A stretch of 64,000 nt of DNA from Brenneria izbisi. Lineage in GTDB: Bacteria; Pseudomonadota; Gammaproteobacteria; Enterobacterales; Enterobacteriaceae. Each line of letters begins with the position of its first letter. The stretch's first letter is position 1. A program made the translations under genes and the position numbers. Positions 57,714 through 64,000 of this stretch are shown in pieces. The notes beneath the pieces were generated by a model. That model made no database searches. It was not told the origin of the DNA and saw only the letters and a program-made list of their open reading frames with translations. The stretch is taken from the NCBI RefSeq assembly GCF_025840185.1, contig NZ_JAMPJU010000013.1:1-64000 (forward strand), written 5' to 3'.

Positions 57714-58925
57714 ATGCAATCATTCGACGTGGTTATTGCCGGGGGCGGCATGGTTGGTCTGGCGCTCGCCTGCGGTTTGCAAGGCAGCGGCCTGCGCATT
57801 GCCGTTCTCGAAAAACAGCCGCTTGACGCGCATGCGCCTGAACATGGGCGCGCCTTGCGCGTTTCCGCCATCAACGCCGCCAGTGAGAGTCTGCTGCGTC
57901 ATCTGGGCGTGTGGGACAGCCTCGTCGCACAGCGCGCCAGCCCTTATAACGCGATGGAAGTCTGGGATAAAGACAGCTTCGGCAAAATCCATTTCAGCGG
58001 CGAAGAGTTTGGCTTTTCACGCCTCGGCCATATTATCGAAAATCCTATCATTCAGCAGGCGCTGTGGCGCAAGGCTGACCAGTCCAGCGACATCACGCTG
58101 CTGACGCCCGCAGTGCTAAAACAGGTCGCCTGGGGCGAAAACGAAGCCTTTATCACCTTGCAGGGTGACAGCATGCTGACCGCGCGTCTGGTGGTCGGCG
58201 CCGACGGCGCGCACTCCTGGCTGCGTCAGCATGCGGATATTCCGCTGACCTTCTGGGATTACGGTCACCACGCGCTGGTCGCCAATATCCGTACCGCCGC
58301 CCCGCACCACGCCGTGGCGCGTCAGGTGTTTCATGGCGATGGTATTCTGGCGTTTTTGCCGCTTAACGATCCGCATCTCTGTTCGATTGTCTGGTCACTC
58401 GCGCCGCAACAAGCCCAGGTTATGCAAACCCTATCCGAAGACGAGTTTAATCAGCAAGTGTCGATGGCCTTCGATATGCGGCTGGGATTATGCAAACTTG
58501 AAAGTGAACGACACACGTTCCCATTAATGGCGCGTTACGCCCGCAGTTTCGCGGCGCATCGTCTGGTGCTGGTCGGCGATGCGGCGCACACCATTCATCC
58601 TCTGGCGGGCCAGGGGGTAAATCTCGGCTTTATGGATGTGGCGGACTTGATTGCGGAATTAAAGCGCCTGCAAACACAGGGCAAAGATATCGGTCAGCAT
58701 CTGTATCTCAGGCGCTATGAACGCAAACGTAAACACAGCGCCGCCGTCATGCTCGCCAGTATGCAGGGCTTCCGCGATCTGTTCGCTGGCGAAAACCCGG
58801 CGAAAAAGCTGCTGCGCGACGTGGGGCTGGTACTGGCTGACAAACTGCCCGGCGTTAAACCGACGTTGGTGCGTCAGGCTATGGGGTTACATGATTTGCC
58901 AGCCTGGTTGAATGAGGGTAAATAA
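57714..58925 (+). CDS. ubiI: 2-octaprenylphenol hydroxylase UbiI (VisC)
   Basis: 403 residues. The same monooxygenase fold as UbiH: VVIAGGGMVGLALA, VGADGAHSWLR and GDAAHTIHPLAGQGVNLGFMD. It adds the C5 hydroxyl in ubiquinone synthesis. It lies 35 bases after ubiH and ends at a hairpin. In E. coli gcvT follows ubiI; here a convergent reductase does. Confidence 0.97.
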   Translation: MQSFDVVIAGGGMVGLALACGLQGSGLRIAVLEKQPLDAHAPEHGRALRVSAINAASESLLRHLGVWDSLVAQRASPYNAMEVWDKDSFGKIHFSGEEFGFSRLGHIIENPIIQQALWRKADQSSDITLLTPAVLKQVAWGENEAFITLQGDSMLTARLVVGADGAHSWLRQHADIPLTFWDYGHHALVANIRTAAPHHAVARQVFHGDGILAFLPLNDPHLCSIVWSLAPQQAQVMQTLSEDEFNQQVSMAFDMRLGLCKLESERHTFPLMARYARSFAAHRLVLVGDAAHTIHPLAGQGVNLGFMDVADLIAELKRLQTQGKDIGQHLYLRRYERKRKHSAAVMLASMQGFRDLFAGENPAKKLLRDVGLVLADKLPGVKPTLVRQAMGLHDLPAWLNEGK

Positions 58926-58937
58926 TCCGACGCCTTG

Positions 58938-58959
58938 ACTCGCCGCAGATGCGGCGAGT
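58938..58959. terminator. Bidirectional hairpin between ubiI and the curA-like gene
   Basis: ACTCGCCGC / GCGGCGAGT with an AGAT loop, a perfect 9-bp stem between two convergent stops. There is no long U-run. Confidence 0.5.
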
Positions 58960-58967
58960 GCGGCACG

Positions 58968-60005
58968 TTATGAATCCGGCCCGACTCTTACCACCAGTTT
59001 GCCGAAATTGCGTCCTTGCAACAGGCCGATAAACGCTTCCGGCGCGTTTTCCAAACCATCGACCAGATGTTCCCGGTATTTGATCTTGCCTTCCGCCACC
59101 CACTGGGAAACGACTTGCCAGAATTCGTCAAAACGATGGCCGTAGTCATCAAAAATAATGAATCCCTGCATCCGAATACGTTTCTTCAACAGGGTCGCGG
59201 TCAGCAACGGCAGACGATCGGGGCCGTCAGGCAAGTCTGTCGCATTATAACCGGCGACCAACCCACAAAGCGGAATACGCGCGCAGGTATTCAACAGCGG
59301 TAATACCGCATCGAATACCTTGCCGCCGACATTCTCAAAATAGATATCGATCCCTTGCGGGCAGGCTTGTTGTAGCTGTTCGGCAAAATCCGCCGCGTGG
59401 TGATCGAGGCACACATCAAACCCCAGCACCTCAACCGCATGACGACATTTCTCCGCACCGCCGGCGACGCCCACAACGTGACACCCCTTCAGTTTACCAA
59501 TCTGCCCGACTGTCGCGCCCACCGGCCCCGAGGCCGCCGCCACAACCAGGGTTTCACCGGCTTTGGGCTGTCCGATGTCCATCAGTCCCATGTAGGCGGT
59601 AAACCCAGGCATCCCCAAAATCCCCAGCGCGTAGGATGGATTAGACGGCGATTGCCCCAGATTTTTTATGCCTTCGCCATTGGAAACGATGTAATCCTGC
59701 CAGCCGCCGGGCGCCACGACCCAATCTCCCACCTGATAATCGGGATGTTTTGAATTCGCTACCCGACTGACGGTCGTACCGACCATCGTCTCGCCCAACT
59801 CAACGGGTTTGGCGTAAGACGGCGCATCGCTCATACGGCCACGCATGTAAGGATCAAGAGAAAGAAAAACCGAGCGCAGCAGCACTTCACCCTGATTAAC
59901 CTCAGGAATGGCTTGCTGTTCCAGCCGGAAATTGGCTGGCGTGGGAGCACCATGTGGGCGTTGCGCCAGCACGATACGGCGATTGTACTGTTCGGTTTGC
60001 GACAT
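58968..60005 (-). CDS. curA: NADPH-dependent MDR reductase, CurA-like
   Basis: 345 residues. A medium-chain zinc-free reductase: SLDPYMRGRMSD near the N-terminus, AASGPVGATVGQIGKLKGCH in the NADPH domain, and YFENVGGKVFDAVLP further on match the CurA/leukotriene B4 12-hydroxydehydrogenase group. Such enzymes reduce alpha,beta-unsaturated ketones. CGACGAGGAA-type sequence upstream (AAAGGAGGAAACGC) gives a strong ribosome site. It stands alone. Confidence 0.9.
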   Translation of the reverse strand: MSQTEQYNRRIVLAQRPHGAPTPANFRLEQQAIPEVNQGEVLLRSVFLSLDPYMRGRMSDAPSYAKPVELGETMVGTTVSRVANSKHPDYQVGDWVVAPGGWQDYIVSNGEGIKNLGQSPSNPSYALGILGMPGFTAYMGLMDIGQPKAGETLVVAAASGPVGATVGQIGKLKGCHVVGVAGGAEKCRHAVEVLGFDVCLDHHAADFAEQLQQACPQGIDIYFENVGGKVFDAVLPLLNTCARIPLCGLVAGYNATDLPDGPDRLPLLTATLLKKRIRMQGFIIFDDYGHRFDEFWQVVSQWVAEGKIKYREHLVDGLENAPEAFIGLLQGRNFGKLVVRVGPDS

Positions 60006-60118
60006 GCGTTTCCTCCTTTAAATTAAGAATCAACGAGTTATGCCATTAGCAACAGTCAACAGCAAATGATAAGCATAGTTCATGTCGCTGCATTACGCCG
60101 TGCGCCCCGCTGAAAAGT

Positions 60119-60150
60119 ACAAAGCCACGTTCAATCGGACATGGCTTTGC
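60119..60150 (-). terminator. yqhA terminator-like hairpin
   Basis: AAAGCCACGT and ACATGGCTTT pair with one mismatch about 50 bases past the yqhA stop; on the minus strand TTTGTACTTTT follows. Confidence 0.45.
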
Positions 60151-60199
60151 GTGTTATTACTGCGATTTCATTACTACGGTTTCATTACTGTGGACAAAC

Positions 60200-60706
60200 T
60201 CAGACAGACTTGCTTTTCTCGTAGCGGGAAACCTTATCCAGATAGCCCATGACAAACGCAGACAACACGAACGTCAAATGGATAATCACGTACCACATCA
60301 GCTTGTTGTCCGGGATGTTGCGCGCATCCATAAAAACACGCAGCAAATGGATGGAAGAGATCGCCACAATCGATGCGGCCACTTTATTCTTCAGCGAACC
60401 GGAGTCCATCTTGCCCAGCCAGTTCAGCTTCTCCCTGTTATTGGAGATATCCAGAGCCGATACAAAGTTCTCATAACCAGAAAGCATCACCATCACCAGC
60501 AACCCGCCCACCAGCGTCATATCGATCAGCGACAACAGCGTCAGCACCAAATCGGATTCGGCCATGACGAAGACCTGGGGCAGTACGTGGTAGACCTCCT
60601 GGAAAAATTTAAGCATCAGCGCCAGTAAGCCAAGCGACAACCCCAGATAAATGGGAGCCAGCAACCAACGCGACGTATACATCAAATTTTCAATAAAACG
60701 TTCCAT
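60200..60706 (-). CDS. yqhA: YqhA family inner-membrane protein
   Basis: 168 residues from [20 protein letters not shown] at 60706, the conserved start; the open frame reaches 60805. There are four membrane spans, including [15 protein letters not shown] and [16 protein letters not shown]. The family is widespread and of unknown function. Confidence 0.93.
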   Translation of the reverse strand: MERFIENLMYTSRWLLAPIYLGLSLGLLALMLKFFQEVYHVLPQVFVMAESDLVLTLLSLIDMTLVGGLLVMVMLSGYENFVSALDISNNREKLNWLGKMDSGSLKNKVAASIVAISSIHLLRVFMDARNIPDNKLMWYVIIHLTFVLSAFVMGYLDKVSRYEKSKSV

Positions 60707-60872
60707 GATTCTCATTATGCAGGTTAGGGAAATCGTAGGCATCATAGCGAAAAGCTTAAGACAGTGTGAATCAAATCTCAGTACACCGCGGCAGATTTCT
60801 CTCAAAAAATAACGTCATGTAACCCTTAACGCCAAAGTGGAAGCCGGAAAGCTTAATGATAGTCATACAATT

Positions 60873-62066
60873 TCACCGGCCTTCAGGCTGCTTTTTGCCG
60901 GCGATAAAAAAGAAAGCAAGAATCGCAAGCATATACGCCGCCCAGAGGGTGAGCGTCATGGTAAAGACCGAGGTTCCGCCGATGCCGGAAAGCGGTACGC
61001 TGATGCCGCCGAATGTGAACATAGTGACGCCTAACACCGCCGATGCGCTGCCGCCGGCATTGCTGTTCTGGGTTTGCATGGCCAGCGAGGACGCCGCGGT
61101 ACAGATGGCGCTGTTGCAGGCGATGGCGAAAAACAGGATAACCAGGAAAACGGGCAAAGGCGCGCCGATGATCCCCGCCAGCAACAATGCGCTGCTGATC
61201 ATGCCGGCGAATATCAATGCGCCCTTAAGTAGCGTGAACTCGCCGTATTTTTTACTTAATAGCGCGGCCAACTGCGCGGCGATGATCAGCCCGATACCAT
61301 TGATGGCAAAACAAAGACTGAAGCCAAGAGGCGACATATTATAGATGCGCTGTAAAACAAACGGCGAGGCGCCGATATAAGCAAACAGCCCCGCCAGCAT
61401 GAGCGCCTGTGTAAGACAGAACCCGATAAAGACTTTATGCCGGATCACCGAACCGATAGAGCCGAACATTGCGCCGAAACTGCCGGGATTGCGCTTTCCC
61501 TGCGGCAGACTTTCACGGATATTGAGCCTGGTCATAACCAGTAAAATTACGCCGACCGCGGTAAGCACCGCAAACAAGCCACGCCAGTCCATGACGGACA
61601 GCAGCACGCTACCGAGTACCGGGGCGATAATAGGCGCCAATCCATTGACCATCATCAACATGGCGAAGAATGTGGTGAGCTCATGACCGTTGTAGAGATC
61701 CCGTGCAATGGAACGGGAGAGCACGGCGCCGCCGGCGCCCGCTACGCCTTGAAGAAAACGGGCCAGAATAAGTTGCATCGCCGTTGGCGCGAACATGCAC
61801 CATACGGAGGCGATGATAAATAACGCCAGCGATAGTAATAATGGCCGCCTTCTCCCGACCTGATCGCTGATCGGTCCGAAAAGAAGTTGACCGATCCCCA
61901 GTCCGAAAAGACTGGCGGTAAGCGTTAACTGAGCCGTGGAGGTCGATATATTAAGTTCCGTGGATAAGTGCGGTAACGCCGGCAGATAAAGATCGGTGCA
62001 CAAAGGGCCGAAAGCGGCAAGTAAACCAAGATTTATTATATAGTTAGTGCGGATTGATAATTTCAT
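60873..62066 (-). CDS. Bcr/CflA-type drug exporter (MFS)
   Basis: 397 residues, 12 spans. GLLAAFGPLCTDLYLPALP is the signature of the Bcr/CflA subfamily, followed by LFGPISDQVGRRRPLL (motif A) and FLQGVAGAGGAVLSRSIARDL (motif C). It probably exports small amphiphilic drugs or dipeptides. The gene runs with the RND genes on the minus strand, but with a 162-base gap that shows no gene. Confidence 0.9.
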   Translation of the reverse strand: MKLSIRTNYIINLGLLAAFGPLCTDLYLPALPHLSTELNISTSTAQLTLTASLFGLGIGQLLFGPISDQVGRRRPLLLSLALFIIASVWCMFAPTAMQLILARFLQGVAGAGGAVLSRSIARDLYNGHELTTFFAMLMMVNGLAPIIAPVLGSVLLSVMDWRGLFAVLTAVGVILLVMTRLNIRESLPQGKRNPGSFGAMFGSIGSVIRHKVFIGFCLTQALMLAGLFAYIGASPFVLQRIYNMSPLGFSLCFAINGIGLIIAAQLAALLSKKYGEFTLLKGALIFAGMISSALLLAGIIGAPLPVFLVILFFAIACNSAICTAASSLAMQTQNSNAGGSASAVLGVTMFTFGGISVPLSGIGGTSVFTMTLTLWAAYMLAILAFFFIAGKKQPEGR

Positions 62067-62228
62067 TTCATCTCCTGGCGAAATAAAAAACAGGTATTAG
62101 GCAAGCGAGCGGCTCCAACGTGTCTCGCCACCGTCGCTGATGTTGTCCTTTCGCGCGGTCACGATGTCGCTACGCATTCAACCGCGGCAACGCCCCCCGA
62201 AAAGAAGAGGGCATGAATAATGACTGGC

Positions 62229-63599
62229 CTAAATGCCTCCGCCCAGAGATTGCCAAAGCGTGATACGGTTCTGGTAATCAGTTTGCTTCAGCGTGATTAA
62301 ACCCTGTTGGGCGGCATAAAGCGTCCGTTGCGCCACCAGCATGTTCAGATAGCTGTCCACGCCATTGCGGTAACGTAAATCAGATAAATGGTAGCTTTTC
62401 ATCGCGGCAGCGACATAGGCGTTCTGTGCATCCAGCCGTTCTTGCAGAGTTGCACGGCTGGCCAACGCATTGGCGACATCCTTAAACGCGCTCTGAATCG
62501 CTTTCTCATAAGCGGCGATATACCCTTTCTTTTCAGCCTCGGCGTAACGTAATGCCGCGAGATTCTCCCCGCCGGTGAAAATCGGCAAGGTCAGGCTCGG
62601 CGCGAATGACCACACATTACTCCCATGACTGAATAAGCTGGACAGTGAACTGCTGCCCACCCCGGCGCTGGCGGTCAGCGTCAGGCTGGGGAAAAAAGCG
62701 GCCCGCGCCGCGCCGATATCCGCATTGGCACTTTTAAGCTCATGCTCGGCTGCCTGCACATCGGGACGACGAAGCAATACCTCGGACGAGACGCCGGACG
62801 GCACGATGGTAATGGCGCCTTCCAGCGGTTCCAGGGTGTCGGGCAGCAGTAAGTCAGGAACTGATTCGCCGACCAGCAGATTTAATGCGTTGAGATCCTG
62901 CGCCACCAGGGTGGTATACGCGGCCACATCGCCCCGCGCTTGCTGATAGGTGGTGATTGCCGAGTTAACCGCCGTACCGTCATCCGCCCCGAGTTCGAGG
63001 CGTCGTTTCGTCACTTTCACGGTATCCGCCGCGCTTTGCATCGTGACTTTTGCCAGCGCCAGACTGCTTTGATCGGCGGCAAGGGTAATCCAGGCCGTCG
63101 TCGTCTCCGCAATCAGGGTAATGCGGGTATTTTTGGCGGTCGCGGCTGAGGCCAGCCAACTCTCTTTGGCTGCCTGGGACAAACTGCGGTTTTTACCAAA
63201 AAGATCGAGTTCAAAAGAACTGACGCTGCCGTTTGCTTCGGCGCTGCTATTTACTTCCGATACCCCGGTGCTGACCGAGCGACTGCGGCTGGAGCTTAAC
63301 TCAGCATCCAGCGTAGGATAGAGAGCCGCGTTCCTCTCCCCATACAAAGCCCGCGCCGCTTCAATGTCCGCGATGGCCTGACGTAAATCCCGATTCGATT
63401 TTAACGCCCGGCTCACCACCTGCTTCAACCGGTCATTATGGATGGTAGCCTGCCACGCTGTTAACTCCAATTGCGGCTGTGTGCTCTGGCCACCGGGCCA
63501 CACGGCTGGCACGGGAGCGGTGGGACGCACATAATGAGGCTCCAGTGAAATACATCCTGCAAGTAATAGCGGGCAGGCAATCAGCATTTTCCTCAGCAT
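62229..63599 (-). CDS. RND efflux outer-membrane lipoprotein (OprM/NodT family)
   Basis: 456 residues. The lipoprotein signal ends LLLAGC (Cys about residue 16). Two OEP repeats follow, with SNRDLRQAIADIEAARALYGE and later LRRPDVQAAEHELKSANADIGAARAAFFPSLTL. It forms the trimeric TolC-like exit duct. Its ATG overlaps the stop of the RND pump (TAATG), so the two are co-translated. Confidence 0.94.
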   Translation of the reverse strand: MLRKMLIACPLLLAGCISLEPHYVRPTAPVPAVWPGGQSTQPQLELTAWQATIHNDRLKQVVSRALKSNRDLRQAIADIEAARALYGERNAALYPTLDAELSSSRSRSVSTGVSEVNSSAEANGSVSSFELDLFGKNRSLSQAAKESWLASAATAKNTRITLIAETTTAWITLAADQSSLALAKVTMQSAADTVKVTKRRLELGADDGTAVNSAITTYQQARGDVAAYTTLVAQDLNALNLLVGESVPDLLLPDTLEPLEGAITIVPSGVSSEVLLRRPDVQAAEHELKSANADIGAARAAFFPSLTLTASAGVGSSSLSSLFSHGSNVWSFAPSLTLPIFTGGENLAALRYAEAEKKGYIAAYEKAIQSAFKDVANALASRATLQERLDAQNAYVAAAMKSYHLSDLRYRNGVDSYLNMLVAQRTLYAAQQGLITLKQTDYQNRITLWQSLGGGI

Positions 63600-64000
63600 T
63601 ACGATTTACTCCCGACCACAGCCGCTTTAGTAAAAACTTTTTTTACTAAGATGAAAAATAACGGCACGAAGAAAATAGCCAGGAAGGTGGCGGTTACCGT
63701 TCCGCCCACGATGCCGGTGCCTATCGCTATCCTGCTGTTGGCGCCCGCGCCAGTGGACATCGCCAGAGGCAGCACCCCGGCGATAAAGGCGAATGAAGTC
63801 ATCAGAATCGGCCTCAACCGCGTTCTGGCCGCGGCAAAAGCGGCGACGCCAACAGATTTTCCCTGATTCAACGCGGCCTCGGCGAATTCGACAATCAAAA
63901 TGGCGTTTTTGGACGACAAGCCGATGGTCGTCAGCAACGCCACCTGAAAATAAACATCGTTATCCAGGCCGCGCAAGGTCACCGCGATCACGGCCCCCAC
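63599..64000 (-). CDS. RND multidrug efflux pump, C-terminal part (cut by window edge)
   Basis: 133 residues of the C-terminal membrane domain of an AcrB/MexB-type (HAE-1) proton-driven pump: [55 protein letters not shown] and [19 protein letters not shown] are its last helices. The gene continues beyond base 64000 on the minus strand, so the start is outside the window. It works with the outer-membrane lipoprotein that overlaps its stop; a membrane-fusion gene would be expected further right. Confidence 0.93.
   Translation of the reverse strand: MGAVIAVTLRGLDNDVYFQVALLTTIGLSSKNAILIVEFAEAALNQGKSVGVAAFAAARTRLRPILMTSFAFIAGVLPLAMSTGAGANSRIAIGTGIVGGTVTATFLAIFFVPLFFILVKKVFTKAAVVGSKS

Noticed and set aside
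1..64000. tRNA, rRNA or CRISPR loci
   Set aside because: I looked for tRNA-like CCA ends near the integrase remnant and for spaced direct repeats, and saw none that I could support. A tRNAscan/CRISPR search was not possible here.

Overview
The window is chromosomal DNA from an enterobacterium (Enterobacterales). Gene content and protein sequences point to the plant-associated Pectobacteriaceae (Brenneria / Lonsdalea / Dickeya / Pectobacterium type), but the genus cannot be fixed from sequence alone. The core markers are prfC-osmY-ytjA-yjjV, ytjB/serB-radA-nadR and zapA-ssrS-ygfA/ygfB-pepP-ubiH-ubiI, all in familiar enterobacterial arrangements.

Bases 1 to about 16,000 are accessory and patchy. 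They hold the tail of an AAA_13-type ATPase (probable defence or anticodon-nuclease family), a Fic protein, a truncated P4-type integrase, a chromosomal ccdAB-like toxin-antitoxin pair whose toxin has an altered C-terminus, and a decayed IS3-family transposase. A metabolic block follows: a ThDP enzyme, an NmrA-like reductase, a CocE/NonD hydrolase, an NAD(P)H-quinone-reductase-like flavoprotein and three TetR regulators. Next comes a reduced lambdoid module: CI-like repressor, antiterminator Q, tandem terminators and a lambda-type holin. A levansucrase gene sits where the rest of the lysis cassette would be expected.

Bases 16,000 to 25,500 are mostly core: katE, an entD-type phosphopantetheinyl transferase, a CNT nucleoside transporter with an upstream CRP site, yjjV, csbD-like, ytjA, osmY and prfC.

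Bases 25,700 to 47,100 form a complete Fur-controlled catechol siderophore locus between prfC and ytjB. It contains entCEBA (2,3-dihydroxybenzoate synthesis and activation), fepB, entS, fepDG, a 2,389-residue dimodular NRPS (C-A-T-C-A-T-TE, no epimerase domain), an MbtH-like protein, Fes, a TonB-dependent receptor and FepC. The second A domain carries the serine code of EntF. The first carries two acidic pocket residues, which suggests a basic amino acid. The predicted product is a DHB-(L-basic amino acid)-L-Ser catecholate, possibly a trimer. The receptor gene contains ten tandem copies of a 5-bp unit just after its signal peptide, and both alternative frames stop at once, so the gene looks phase-variable.

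Bases 47,200 to 64,000 are core again: ytjB, serB, radA, nadR (with a NadR-box-like palindrome at its own start), an MFS transporter, ygfA, 6S RNA, zapA, ygfB, pepP, ubiH, ubiI, a curA-like reductase, yqhA, a Bcr/CflA-type exporter, and the outer-membrane and inner-membrane parts of an RND efflux system that runs off the right edge.
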